64,000 bases of DNA from an uncultured Erythrobacter sp. (lineage in GTDB: Bacteria > Pseudomonadota > Alphaproteobacteria > Sphingomonadales > Sphingomonadaceae). The translations under genes and the position numbers were made by a program. The notes beneath the pieces are model-generated. The model made no database searches. It saw only the letters and a program-made list of their open reading frames with translations, and was not told where the DNA came from. The DNA is taken from contig CANLAD010000001.1 of the NCBI GenBank assembly GCA_947488755.1, positions 2,799,501 to 2,863,500 on the forward strand. Reading direction: 5' to 3'. Positions 38,099 through 46,616 of the stretch are shown piece after piece; the first letter of the stretch is position 1, and the number at the start of each line of letters is the position of its first letter.

Positions 38099-38391
38099 GA
38101 ATCGCCGCACGGGCTCTGGCGGCGGGCGCGCTTGCGCTGCTGCTGTCGGCCTGCGCGAACCAGATCGATGCGGGCACCAGCGCTGCGGCGGGGACGCCGG
38201 GGTTCTGGTGGGGTCTGTGGCACGGCTTCATCTTCCCGTGGGCGTGGATCGGCTCGCTGTTCAGCCCCGATATCGCCGTCTACGCGGTGCCGAATACCGG
38301 CGGGTGGTACGATTTCGGCTTCTTCGTCGGCATCACGGTGCTGGGCGGCGGGAGTTTCTTCGGCTCGAAGTCACGCAAGCCACGCGGCTGA
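38095..38391 (+). CDS. Small lipoprotein/membrane protein
   Basis: GTG 38095 overlaps the previous stop codon. The 98-residue product has a lipobox-like signal (LALLLSAC, Cys about 18) and then aromatic, hydrophobic segments (FWWGLWHGFIFPWAWIGSLF, WYDFGFFVGITVLGGGSFF) and a basic tail. No family is recognised. With the preceding 60-residue protein it forms a two-gene envelope unit. Confidence 0.6.
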   Translation: MRIAARALAAGALALLLSACANQIDAGTSAAAGTPGFWWGLWHGFIFPWAWIGSLFSPDIAVYAVPNTGGWYDFGFFVGITVLGGGSFFGSKSRKPRG

Positions 38392-38401
38392 GAGTGGACA
38401 T

Positions 38402-38430
38402 GAAAAAGCCGCCCGGTGAAGGGCGGCCTC
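38402..38430 (-). terminator. Rho-independent terminator of the minus-strand gene
   Basis: On the minus strand GCCGCCC-TTCACC-GGGCGGC is followed by TTTTTC, a good intrinsic terminator 26 bp after the stop codon of the gene at 38456-38719. Confidence 0.8.
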
Positions 38431-38455
38431 TTCATGCCATTTCGGTCCAGCTAAC

Positions 38456-38719
38456 TTAGCTTCCGAGCGGGCGGTTCGCATCGGCGCGGGCGCGCGCTGC
38501 GGGGTCGGGGCTGGTTTCGCCGACCGGCTTCTTGGCGCTGGCGGGATCGACAGTTTCACTCGCCGTCTTGCTGTCGGATGCGGGCGCGTCGTCATCGCGA
38601 TAGTTGTGCTCGGCCGGGCCGGAGCGCGGCGGCTCGATCGGGTTGTCGGACTTCGCCAGTGTGATGTTGCGGCTGTCGCCATCGGGATAGGGGCCGGTGA
38701 TCGGGTTGCTTTTCGCCAT
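38456..38719 (-). CDS. Hypothetical disordered small protein
   Basis: This 87-residue protein (MAKSNPITGPYPDGDSRNIT start) is rich in Pro, Asp, Ser and Ala, with no hydrophobic segment, so probably disordered and cytosolic. The strong downstream terminator and AGGAGAG upstream of ATG support it as a real gene. The function is unknown. Confidence 0.55.
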   Translation of the reverse strand: MAKSNPITGPYPDGDSRNITLAKSDNPIEPPRSGPAEHNYRDDDAPASDSKTASETVDPASAKKPVGETSPDPAARARADANRPLGS

Positions 38720-38888
38720 GAGGGCTCTCCTGCTTTCGTGCCTGTCTTCACCCGGTCAACGGCAATCGCCCCCGCCGCGTTCCGAAATACCGCCGGCCCC
38801 GCGCGCCCGCTTGCTCCATTCGACTCACGTCAAGCACGTTCTGTCCCCGGTTAATCATCCCTCCTTGCCTTCGTTTTCGTAGTCTGAT

Positions 38889-38937
38889 TCCCTATATGAG
38901 TCGCACGGCCCGCAACCGGGGGCACAATATCTGGTTG
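38889..38937. promoter_or_regulatory. Candidate pair of NrdR boxes upstream of nrdB
   Basis: GCACAATATCTGGTTG (38922-38937) matches the NrdR consensus ACACWATATATWGTGT at the core (CAATAT, T, G). A weaker site with CTATAT lies at 38889-38904. Their spacing of 33 bp (about three turns) is typical of paired NrdR boxes. They are 63 bp before the nrdB start, where the repressor would block transcription when dATP is high. Confidence 0.45.
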
Positions 38938-39000
38938 CACCGCGCGCACTCGACCTACTAGCCATACGTCACGCGACCCATCGAACGGAGTTCTCAAGCC

Positions 39001-40047
39001 ATGTCCCTTCTCGAAGCCCGCAACACCTACAAGCCGTTCGAATACCCCTGGGCCTATGAATTCTGGAAGCGCCAGCAGCAGATCCACTGGATGCCGGAGG
39101 AAGTGCCGCTGGGCGAGGATTGCCGCGACTGGGCGCAGAAGATCACCGAGCACGAGCGCAACCTGCTCACCCAAATCTTCCGCTTCTTCACCCAGGCCGA
39201 TGTCGAGGTGCAGGATTGCTACCACGACAAGTATGGCCGCGTGTTCAAGCCGACCGAGATCAAGATGATGCTCACCGCCTTTTCCAACATGGAGACGGTG
39301 CACATCGCGGCCTACAGCCACCTGCTCGACACGATCGGCATGCCCGAAAGCGAATATTCCGCCTTCATGGAATACGAGGAGATGGCGGACAAGCACAATT
39401 ACATGCAGCAATTCGGCGTCGACAATGACGAGGATATCGCCCGCACGCTCGCCATGTTCGGCGGCTTTACCGAAGGGCTGCAGCTGTTCGCCAGCTTCGC
39501 CATGCTGATGAACTTCCCGCGCTTCAACAAGATGAAGGGCATGGGCCAGATCGTCAGCTGGTCGGTGCGCGATGAAAGCCTGCACTGCGAAGGCATCGTC
39601 AAGATGTTCCACACCTTCTGCGAGGAGCGCGACTGCCTGACCAAGGCGGTGAAGGAGGACATCATCGACATCTGCCAGAAGACCGTGCGGCTGGAGGACG
39701 CCTTCATCGATCTCGCGTTCGAACAGGGCCCGGTGAACGGGATGACGGCGAAGGAGATCAAGAAGTATATCCGCTACATCGCCGACTGGCGCCTCAACCA
39801 GCTCGGCCTCACGCCGATCTACATGGTCGAGGAACACCCCCTCCCCTGGCTCGCCCCGCTGCTGAACGGCGTGGAGCACGCCAACTTCTTCGAAACCCGC
39901 GCAACGGAATATTCGAAGGGCGCGACGACCGGCAACTGGAACGACGTGTGGTCCAGCTTCGACAAGCGCCAGAAGGCCAAGCTGCCGGGCGAGGAAGTCG
40001 CGGTGAACGACGGGCCGGATATGTTCGGGGTTGAGGCGGCGGAGTAA
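39001..40047 (+). CDS. nrdB: Ribonucleoside-diphosphate reductase beta subunit (class Ia)
   Basis: This 348-residue ferritin-like subunit houses the di-iron/tyrosyl radical cofactor. Metal and radical residues are seen in FFTQADVEVQDCY (Asp/Glu), METVHIAAYSHLL (Glu, His and the radical Tyr in ExxHxxxY), FGGFTEGLQLF and SVRDESLHCEG (Glu and His). Length is normal and there is no N-terminal ATP-cone. The start is ATG 39001. NrdR-like boxes lie upstream, and a foreign-looking gene starts 3 bp after the stop codon. Confidence 0.97.
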   Translation: MSLLEARNTYKPFEYPWAYEFWKRQQQIHWMPEEVPLGEDCRDWAQKITEHERNLLTQIFRFFTQADVEVQDCYHDKYGRVFKPTEIKMMLTAFSNMETVHIAAYSHLLDTIGMPESEYSAFMEYEEMADKHNYMQQFGVDNDEDIARTLAMFGGFTEGLQLFASFAMLMNFPRFNKMKGMGQIVSWSVRDESLHCEGIVKMFHTFCEERDCLTKAVKEDIIDICQKTVRLEDAFIDLAFEQGPVNGMTAKEIKKYIRYIADWRLNQLGLTPIYMVEEHPLPWLAPLLNGVEHANFFETRATEYSKGATTGNWNDVWSSFDKRQKAKLPGEEVAVNDGPDMFGVEAAE

Positions 40048-40050
40048 AAC

Positions 40051-41325
40051 TTGGCTGAACCGTATAATCCGCTCAAAGATCATCCAATTCATGAAACACT
40101 GAAGGGGCTGCTAGGACTTGAGGGGCGAAAAGAGCTTGATCAGGGCCACTATGGCTTAAAGCCGGTCCATGTACACGCGCTTGGGCGAATCTTTTCAGTC
40201 GCGCATAACGCAAAGCTCGTCCTGAAAAAGGTCGATGTCTCTGATATCGACATAAATGCTGCGAATGATCTCAACACAGGACTAAGCAAAGCACACAACG
40301 AGCTTAATGCATTTGTTTCGAATGGAAACGCGACACATGTCGATACCGCTCGAAACCACGTTAACGGAACCGCTGCGCCGCAACTTCAACGACTGCTTCC
40401 TATTGGATTTGAGGTACATCCGAAAACTGAGACTGCATTAGAGTCCTACAAAGCTAAGGCGAGGAAAGCTAATCAAGACTTCCAACGATCGGCAAAGGCA
40501 AACCGGGAGCAGATTTCTAAGCTTGAGGGAAAGGTTGAATCCGAAGCGCAAAGGCTTTCCGAGCTATCTTCGCTAATTGATGCTCGGAAGGCTGACATCG
40601 ACAAGACCGTCTCGGAACTTCGAGAAGCCGATATCGAACGCGTCGAGCGGCAGTCTAAGGAGATGCGTGAGTCCATCGAGCAAAATGAAAAATCGTTAAC
40701 GGAGTTTCTCGACAAAAACCGATCCAAAGTCATCAACGCGATCGAACAGTTTGAGCGGGACTCTCAAGCGCTTACGCAAGAGTTGAAGAGCCGGAGAGAT
40801 GAGGCCCGACGAATAGTACAGTCTGTCGGAGACTTGTTAACCACCGGGACATACGCCGATCGCGCAACGAAAGAGACTGAAAAAGCAGATTTTTTTCGAT
40901 ATCTTACTGTCGGACTATTTTCATTTGGTCTTTTAATTATTGTTTCGAATTACCTTATTTACGCTTTCGGTGCTGCTTTCGGTAGTCCAGTCGAGTTGGC
41001 AGAATCATGGCAGGCTTTGAGCGCGCGAGTAATTACAGGCGCGGCGGTGACTTTGCCTGCGTTCTACACGGCTAGAGAATCCGCGCGTCACCGGACCAAT
41101 GCAGACATAGCAAAGCAAAGGGAACTTGAACTTACTACGCTCGGGCCGTTCATTGAATTGCTTCCCGATGAGCAGAAATCAGCGATCCGAGATCGATTGA
41201 CCGATAGGTATTTCGGAAGTGAGGTCGACCCTCACGATGTCAAAGCGCCAATTGATGCGGACCTGTTAGCCAAAGCTTTGCTCGATATTTCCCGCAAATC
41301 TAACGGTGATATTGCTCAAACATAA
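40051..41325 (+). CDS. Coiled-coil membrane protein of unknown function, probably acquired
   Basis: This 424-residue protein starts at TTG 40051 with GGAG (inside the nrdB end) 6 nt upstream. Residues about 140-265 form long heptad-rich coiled coils (KLEGKVESEAQRLSELSSLI, SIEQNEKSLTEFLDKNRSKV). Two hydrophobic segments follow (YLTVGLFSFGLLIIVSNYLI and WQALSARVITGAAVTLPAFY). The C-terminal cytosolic part has ARESARHRTNADIAKQRELE, PFIELLPDEQKSAIRDRLTD and RYFG. The DNA is clearly more AT-rich than its neighbours, with poly-T runs near 40890. I infer horizontal acquisition; a sensor, envelope or conflict role is possible but not shown. Confidence 0.75.
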   Translation: MAEPYNPLKDHPIHETLKGLLGLEGRKELDQGHYGLKPVHVHALGRIFSVAHNAKLVLKKVDVSDIDINAANDLNTGLSKAHNELNAFVSNGNATHVDTARNHVNGTAAPQLQRLLPIGFEVHPKTETALESYKAKARKANQDFQRSAKANREQISKLEGKVESEAQRLSELSSLIDARKADIDKTVSELREADIERVERQSKEMRESIEQNEKSLTEFLDKNRSKVINAIEQFERDSQALTQELKSRRDEARRIVQSVGDLLTTGTYADRATKETEKADFFRYLTVGLFSFGLLIIVSNYLIYAFGAAFGSPVELAESWQALSARVITGAAVTLPAFYTARESARHRTNADIAKQRELELTTLGPFIELLPDEQKSAIRDRLTDRYFGSEVDPHDVKAPIDADLLAKALLDISRKSNGDIAQT

Positions 41326-41371
41326 TTCTACTATTTCAGCTCAAGCTCATTGTTCGCCGACTAAGCCAAGC

Positions 41372-41405
41372 GAAGCGGGATCCCGGATCAGGTCCGGGAT
41401 GACGA
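41372..41405. repeat. REP-like palindromic repeat
   Basis: ATCCCGGA-TCAGG-TCCGGGAT (within GCGGGATCCCGGATCAGGTC and continuing CGGGATGACGATG) is an 8-bp palindrome of a type dispersed between genes in sphingomonads. It lies behind the coiled-coil gene and may mark the right end of the acquired segment or simply form a terminator. Confidence 0.6.
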
Positions 41406-41602
41406 TGGGTGCTTTCGGATGGAGCGGTGCATCACCTTCCCGCGCCATCCACTTGTCGCCCACCGCATCCCGCTCCGGCGCACCGACCGCCTCCCGCCGA
41501 ATGGCAGACACGAAAACCGACTCAATGGTTTGAACCATAACCCTTTCTTCACCCAAATCATCGAATCTCTCGCTCGGGATTTTCGGGAAGGGGTTCGCGT
41601 TC

Positions 41603-42103
41603 ATGTTCTTCGCAAAGGCGCTCGGCGCATGTTTGCTGGCGGTGTTTGGCGGGTTCTGGTTTGCGGGAGCCTTCGATTCGCCAGCGGAGCGCGAGGCGAG
41701 CGCTCTCAATCTCGTTCGCCAGGCCGAGCTGGCCGACAATGCCCGCGCCGATTCGCAATGGGGTCCGGAATGCAATGCCTTGCGCGACAAGCTTTTGGGG
41801 ATGGAAGGCGGCTTGCCCATCGGCATCGCATCAGACAACCCGTTCGAGGGGATCGCAAAGCTGCAGAAGGCCGAACGCAAGCTGCGGGCGGCAGGCTGCG
41901 ATATCGACAAGGCACCGGGAGCCTTCAGCCCGTTCGAACCTGGCAAGGGCAACTTCAAGACCGTCACGACCGAAATGGACGGCGGCCCAAAGGGCGCAGG
42001 CGGCTGGGGCGATAGCGGCAGCGTGAACACCGGCGGAGGCTGGGGCGGCGATTCCAACGTCGCCAACGAAGGCGGATCGGACGACTGGGGCACCGGGGAA
42101 TAG
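41603..42103 (+). CDS. Hypothetical membrane-anchored Gly-rich protein
   Basis: This 166-residue protein has an N-terminal hydrophobic segment (MFFAKALGACLLAVFGGFWF), a helical region with two cysteines (GPECNALRDK, AAGCDIDKAPGAF), and a Gly/Asp/Trp-rich tail (GGWGDSGSVNTGGGWGGD). No family is recognised. It may be exported. The preceding 270 bp contains the REP-like repeat and no clear gene. Confidence 0.55.
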   Translation: MFFAKALGACLLAVFGGFWFAGAFDSPAEREASALNLVRQAELADNARADSQWGPECNALRDKLLGMEGGLPIGIASDNPFEGIAKLQKAERKLRAAGCDIDKAPGAFSPFEPGKGNFKTVTTEMDGGPKGAGGWGDSGSVNTGGGWGGDSNVANEGGSDDWGTGE

Positions 42104-42150
42104 GCCTGCCGTCCGGCGACCTGCTACGCCGACGCTTCCGACATCCCCTT

Positions 42151-42176
42151 TTCCTACACGCCGCGCTGCGTGTAGG
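42151..42176. terminator. Hairpin after the Gly-rich protein gene
   Basis: CCTACACGC-CGCGCT-GCGTGTAGG is a perfect 9-bp stem, 50 bp behind the stop codon. There is no T-run, so it may be a Rho-assisted terminator or an RNA-stabilising hairpin. Confidence 0.45.
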
Positions 42177-42258
42177 GCCGCAAACGATGATTTCGTCCGA
42201 TTTCCAACCCCTTGCGTGCGATATTCCTCCCAGAAGAGGGTGGAAGCGTGTTGGAACA

Positions 42259-42350
42259 GTGTCAGGTAAGGTTTTTGCTGGAACGTGCTGAAGCATAAAG
42301 AGAAAATGCCGAAAAACTCGCCTGACACCGTGTCCAATGTGTCAGGTAAG
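42259..42350. repeat. Clustered GTGTCAGG motifs
   Basis: GTGTCAGGTAAG occurs at 42259-42270 and again at 42339-42350, and the inverse CCTGACAC is at 42321-42328, which forms a perfect 8-bp inverted repeat with the second copy. The motifs lie in the 350-bp gap before the YdcH-like gene and may be a regulator binding site. Confidence 0.45.
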
Positions 42351-42455
42351 TCCAACACGGTCCGGCGGCTGGAAAGCGGCCCATTTGACCTGCATCAAAG
42401 ACGCCCGGGATGTGCGCCCATAATCTCCTCACCGTCCACAAGAGGAGCCACGCCG

Positions 42456-42746
42456 ATGTCCGCCCACACGCCGCACCAATTGCATGATGAATTCCCCCGC
42501 GATGCGCAGGTTCTGCACCTGCTCAAGCTCGCTGACGCCCACTTCTGTAACCTTGCCGAGCGCTATCACGTGCTCAACCGCTCGATCCACCGCATCGAAT
42601 GCGAGGTTGAAAGCGCTTCGGACATGTATCTCGCGAGGTTGAAGAAACAGCGGCTTGCGCTGCTCGACGAGATTACCGCGATCATCGAGGATGCCGAAGG
42701 GCGGCTGGGACAGGAGACCATGACGCTCCAGCCCGCCCCGGCCTGA
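42456..42746 (+). CDS. YdcH/DUF465 family protein
   Basis: This 96-residue all-helical protein has DEFPRDAQVLHLLKLADAHF, LAERYHVLNRSIHRIE and a C-terminal LARLKKQRLALLDEITAII, the DUF465 pattern with a helical hairpin. Its role is unknown. Start ATG 42456 follows AGAGGAG. Confidence 0.75.
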   Translation: MSAHTPHQLHDEFPRDAQVLHLLKLADAHFCNLAERYHVLNRSIHRIECEVESASDMYLARLKKQRLALLDEITAIIEDAEGRLGQETMTLQPAPA

Positions 42747-42893
42747 AGCGCGATCACCAGCTTGTGAGGGCGGCGTCTGAGGCGAGGCGTCGCCCTCTCC
42801 CGCACCTTTTTCGGCAAAGCGCCAGGCGCCCCCGCCGGAACACGGGCCGCCGGTCGTGGGTTGGAACAGAGAAGCCCCAAGAGGAGACGACCG

Positions 42894-43157
42894 ATGCGTA
42901 TCGCTACCACCTTCGCCCTGACCGCCGCGAGCGCGCTCGCCCTGGCCGCATGCGGGGGCGAGATGACCGACGACGAAGTGCCCTACAACGAAGGCAACAG
43001 CGAAGTCGCGGATACCGACGAGGCGGTCAGCACCGAAGAGGCTATTCCCGCGCCCGATAGCGTGGAGGACGAAGTCGACGTGCCGCCCGCCGATGCGCCC
43101 GGCGTAACGCCCAACACCGTCGAGGGCGTGGGAAGCGATGCGGAAATCAATGACTAG
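42894..43157 (+). CDS. Small acidic lipoprotein
   Basis: This 87-residue protein has a signal ending in the lipobox LALAAC (Cys about 20) and a very acidic mature part (GGEMTDDEVPYNEGNSEVAD, then EAVSTEEAIPAPDSVEDEVD). The mature region is probably disordered. Start ATG 42894 follows GAGGAGACG. A related lipoprotein is encoded 100 bp downstream; both begin the mature part with C-x-GEM. Confidence 0.65.
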   Translation: MRIATTFALTAASALALAACGGEMTDDEVPYNEGNSEVADTDEAVSTEEAIPAPDSVEDEVDVPPADAPGVTPNTVEGVGSDAEIND

Positions 43158-43256
43158 AGGCGGGCATGAAGCGGGGCGGCGGCGCACACGATCTCGGAAC
43201 ACGCGTCCGTCCTTCGCATTGATCAGGTAAACCATCTCTTTGCCAAGGATTAGTCA

Positions 43257-43571
43257 ATGCGACCCCCTTTCAAGCTCCCCATAACCCTGATGAGCGTCGC
43301 GACCGCCGCGTGCTTCGCTCTCGCTGCCTGCACGGGCGAGATGGAGGCCGATAGCGAGCTGGCCCCTGAAGAGACCGAGACGGTCGGGGTCGAAGCGCCG
43401 GGTATGCAAACGGTGCCGGAGGGCAATGGCGCAAAGAGTGCAGAGACCGATCAGCCGACGCTCGGAGCGGGAGCTGTCGATGCGGAACTCGGCTCACCGG
43501 TGGCCGAGCCGGGCCTCGACCAGCCGGGCAACAACACCGTGCGCGCCAATCAGGGCGCAGCGAACGAGTGA
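43257..43571 (+). CDS. Small acidic lipoprotein (paralogue)
   Basis: This 104-residue protein has the lipobox ALAAC (Cys about 24), then TGEMEADSELAPEETETVGV and a low-complexity tail (VAEPGLDQPGNNTVRANQGA). It shares the C-x-GEM start and acidic composition with the preceding lipoprotein, suggesting tandem duplication. The function is unknown. Confidence 0.6.
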   Translation: MRPPFKLPITLMSVATAACFALAACTGEMEADSELAPEETETVGVEAPGMQTVPEGNGAKSAETDQPTLGAGAVDAELGSPVAEPGLDQPGNNTVRANQGAANE

Positions 43572-43586
43572 TCGCTACGGCAGCCG

Positions 43587-44225
43587 TCAGGGCTGACCCC
43601 ATGCCGGGGGAGGCGCTGCCACTTCGCGGGTGAGATCGAACTCGACCCGAAACAGCCGGTCCTCAGGCGCGCCGTCTGCCTGCGTGCGGCGAAGCTGATA
43701 GGCGAATTGGGCGCCGTTGGTTCCAGCTGGATCGACCTCGAGCCGCCAGACGTTTGTGATCGACGCGTCGAGCCCCTCGCGCCGAAACAGCGCGACACTC
43801 TCGGCATCGACGGGAAAGTCCTGCGCCCGCGCCGACCCGGCCCGATCCGTATCCCCGCCATACATCGTGACCGCGTCAGCGCTGCCATCGCGGTGCCGGT
43901 GATCGTGTTTCAGTCGCAGTCCGCCCGCGGTCCGGGTTATGAGCCAGGTGCGCGAGCGATCCCACTCCTCGCCGGTTCGGACATGAAACGGGATGGCGAT
44001 CTGCGTCGCGCTGCAATCGCGGACATGCATCACCATCGGTGCGCCCACGAAGTCTTCATCTACCGCGTCGGCGCTCACCAATTCGCCCGCATAAGCCTTG
44101 CCACAATGGCTCGAGAGCGCGGCGAAAAATGCATCGGGCAGGGCAACTTGCTCGGACGTGGCAGGAGTGGCGCATGCGACAAGCAGCGCGGGGGCAAGGA
44201 TCGCGGCGGTGGATCTGCAATTCAT
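43587..44225 (-). CDS. Hypothetical lipoprotein
   Basis: This 212-residue protein has a lipobox-like signal (LAPALLVAC, Cys about 18). The mature part has DAFFAALSSHCGKAYAGELV, MVMHVRDCSATQIAIPFHV, RTWLITRTAGGLRLKHDHRH and WRLEVDPAGT, a pattern seen in uncharacterised exported proteins of sphingomonads. There are two cysteines (SHCGK, RDCSA). The function is unknown. Confidence 0.65.
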   Translation of the reverse strand: MNCRSTAAILAPALLVACATPATSEQVALPDAFFAALSSHCGKAYAGELVSADAVDEDFVGAPMVMHVRDCSATQIAIPFHVRTGEEWDRSRTWLITRTAGGLRLKHDHRHRDGSADAVTMYGGDTDRAGSARAQDFPVDAESVALFRREGLDASITNVWRLEVDPAGTNGAQFAYQLRRTQADGAPEDRLFRVEFDLTREVAAPPPAWGQP

Positions 44226-44383
44226 GCCGCGTGCCCTAGCCGCTACAGGCCCTGCTGTCGCCCACCGATCGGCGAGAACACGCCGGGGTCCATCGCAGCG
44301 GCTTTCCTACGGATTCTCCAGCCGCTAAGCGTTCACAACACTCCTCGCCCCGAGCGCTCCGGTTTTCGAAAGCCTTCTCCACC

Positions 44384-45292
44384 ATGACCGCCACCACTCC
44401 CGCATCCAAAGACGCACTCGATCTGTCGAAGGCCGAAGTTCTGATCGAGGCTTTGCCCTATTTCCAGCGCTATGCCGGTCGCACCTTCGTCGTGAAATAT
44501 GGTGGGCACGCGATGGGCAATGCACGCGCGGCACGTGATTTTGCAGAGGATATCGTGCTGCTCAAAGCGGTCGGCATCAATCCGGTCGTGGTCCATGGCG
44601 GAGGACCGCAAATCGGGGAAATGCTCGCCCGCCTCGGGGTCGAAAGCACATTCGTCGATGGCTTGCGCGTGACCGACGAGGCGACGGCCAAGATTGCGGA
44701 AATGGTGTTGTCGGGCGGGATCAACAAAGAGCTGGTTGGATGGCTCGCGAGCGCGGGCGGCAAGGCGCTGGGGCTGTCGGGCAAGGATGGCGGGCTTGTC
44801 ACCGCGCGCAAGATCGCGCGCACCACGCGCGATCCGGAAAGCCTGATCGAGAGCGTCGTGGACCTGGGCTTTGTCGGAGAGCCGCAGCATGTCGATACGG
44901 GCGTCATCGACACGGCGGTGGCGGCGGGAATGATCCCCGTGATCGCTCCTATCGCGGCGGGAGAGGACGGTGCGACCTACAACATCAACGCCGATACGAT
45001 GGCGGGCGCGATCGCGGCGGCGCTTGGCGCGGCGCGGCTGTTCCTGCTGACCGACGTTGCCGGCGTGCTCGATGCAAACGGCGAATTGCTGGCCGAACTG
45101 ACGCCTGCGGATATCGCGAAGCTGCGCGAGGAAGGCACGATCAGCGGCGGCATGGTGCCAAAACTCGAGACGTGCATTTCGGCGGTGGAGGCAGGGTGCG
45201 AGGCTGCTGTCGTGCTCGATGGCCGGGTGCCGCACGCCATGTTGCTGGAATTCTTCACGGCGCGCGGCGCGGGAACGCTGGTTCGCGCGTGA
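44384..45292 (+). CDS. argB: Acetylglutamate kinase
   Basis: This 302-residue amino-acid kinase phosphorylates N-acetylglutamate in arginine synthesis. It has [24 protein letters not shown], the substrate region [21 protein letters not shown] and [20 protein letters not shown]. There is a short N-terminal helix ([20 protein letters not shown]) as in arginine-sensitive enzymes, so feedback inhibition is likely (family inference). The other arg genes are not nearby. Confidence 0.97.
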   Translation: MTATTPASKDALDLSKAEVLIEALPYFQRYAGRTFVVKYGGHAMGNARAARDFAEDIVLLKAVGINPVVVHGGGPQIGEMLARLGVESTFVDGLRVTDEATAKIAEMVLSGGINKELVGWLASAGGKALGLSGKDGGLVTARKIARTTRDPESLIESVVDLGFVGEPQHVDTGVIDTAVAAGMIPVIAPIAAGEDGATYNINADTMAGAIAAALGAARLFLLTDVAGVLDANGELLAELTPADIAKLREEGTISGGMVPKLETCISAVEAGCEAAVVLDGRVPHAMLLEFFTARGAGTLVRA

Positions 45293-45429
45293 AGCGGCAC
45301 TATATCGCGACACGACGTCACAATCCGAGGCTGGCGCAAGGCGTATTAGTCGTCTAACACGCCGGTATCGGCAGTCAAACCCAAGGGGCGCGCGATTTCA
45401 GCGCCCAGTAAAGGTAGAGCGCACCACCC

Positions 45430-45726
45430 ATGCAAGGACTTTTCGCACTTTACGAGATCATCGAGCTTCTGGTGTCGGTGTTCGTCATGTTGATCATAAT
45501 CCAGTTCGTGATCGGGCTGTTGTTCGCTTTCAACGTGATCAATCCGACCAACGCCTTTCTTCGGCAGGTGTATGAATCGATCAACAGCCTGCTTGATCCG
45601 GTGCTGCGTCCGATCCGCAACCTGCTGCCGCAAACCGGCGCTCTGGACTTGTCGCCGCTCGTTCTGATCGTCGTTCTGCAGATCGTCCTGATCGTCCTGC
45701 GCAACATCATCTCCGCCGCGGCATGA
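45430..45726 (+). CDS. YggT family membrane protein
   Basis: This 98-residue protein has two membrane segments ([20 protein letters not shown] and [17 protein letters not shown]) around the conserved loop [20 protein letters not shown] with [10 protein letters not shown]. YggT proteins are linked to cell division or osmotic shock, without a defined activity. Its stop overlaps the folD start (ATGA at 45723). Confidence 0.88.
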   Translation: MQGLFALYEIIELLVSVFVMLIIIQFVIGLLFAFNVINPTNAFLRQVYESINSLLDPVLRPIRNLLPQTGALDLSPLVLIVVLQIVLIVLRNIISAAA

Positions 45727-46616
45727 CGGCGACCCGGATCGACGGGAAGGCGTTTGCCGCGCGGCTGCGAGAGCGGGTCGGCGCGCGCGCGCTCGAATTT
45801 GCCGAAGCGACCGGTCGCAAGCCGGGGCTGGCCGTGGTGCTCGTCGGCGAGAATGCGGCGAGCGAGGTTTACGTCCGCGCCAAGGGCAAGGCTTGCGTCG
45901 CGGCAAATATGGAAAGCTTCGAACATCGCCTGCCTGCCGACACCAGCGCGCAGGATCTGCTGGCGTTGGTCGAGCGGCTCAACGCGGACCCCGCTGTCGA
46001 TGGCATTCTGGTTCAGCTGCCACTGCCCGAACATCTCGACGAACAGGCCATCATCGCCGCGATCAGCCCGGACAAGGACGTCGACGGCTTTCACGTCATC
46101 AATGCGGGGCGGCTGAGTGTCGGGCAGGAGGGCTTTGTGCCATGCACGCCGATGGGCTGTATGATGCTGCTGACCGATCGGCTGGGCGACCTGTCGGGTC
46201 TCGATGCGGTGGTCATCGGTCGCTCCAACATCGTCGGCAAGCCGATGGCTCAGCTTCTGCTCGACGCCAACGCGACCGTCACCATCGCACACAGCCGGAC
46301 CAAGGATCTGGCTGCGGTAGTCAGGCGCGCGGATATCGTCGTCGCGGCGGTCGGTCGTCCGCAGATGATAGGCAAGGACTGGCTGAAGGAGGGCGCGACG
46401 GTGATCGATGTCGGTATCAATCGCCTGCCGCCTGAACCCGGGGCGGATAAGGGCCGATTGGTCGGCGATGTCGCATTCGACGAAGCGAGCGAGGTTGCGG
46501 GCGCGATTACGCCGGTGCCGGGCGGCGTTGGGCCGATGACGATCGCGGTTCTGCTGCGAAACACGCTGGTCGCCGCCTATCGCAATGCCGGGCTGGATAT
46601 GCCGGAGGGGTTGTGA
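45723..46616 (+). CDS. folD: Methylenetetrahydrofolate dehydrogenase/cyclohydrolase
   Basis: This 297-residue bifunctional enzyme interconverts 5,10-methylene-, methenyl- and 10-formyl-THF with NADP. Signatures are [14 protein letters not shown] (catalytic Lys region), [53 protein letters not shown] and [18 protein letters not shown]. It overlaps the YggT gene by 4 bp at the start and the next gene by 4 bp (GTGA) at the end. Confidence 0.97.
   Translation: MTATRIDGKAFAARLRERVGARALEFAEATGRKPGLAVVLVGENAASEVYVRAKGKACVAANMESFEHRLPADTSAQDLLALVERLNADPAVDGILVQLPLPEHLDEQAIIAAISPDKDVDGFHVINAGRLSVGQEGFVPCTPMGCMMLLTDRLGDLSGLDAVVIGRSNIVGKPMAQLLLDANATVTIAHSRTKDLAAVVRRADIVVAAVGRPQMIGKDWLKEGATVIDVGINRLPPEPGADKGRLVGDVAFDEASEVAGAITPVPGGVGPMTIAVLLRNTLVAAYRNAGLDMPEGL

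Noticed and set aside
41306-41533. 75-residue ORF behind the coiled-coil gene
   Set aside because: It consists mostly of the REP-like repeat and has no protein-like conservation signal.
42259-42350. Possible CRISPR array
   Set aside because: Only two 12-bp direct copies and one inverted copy, with no regular spacers and no cas genes.
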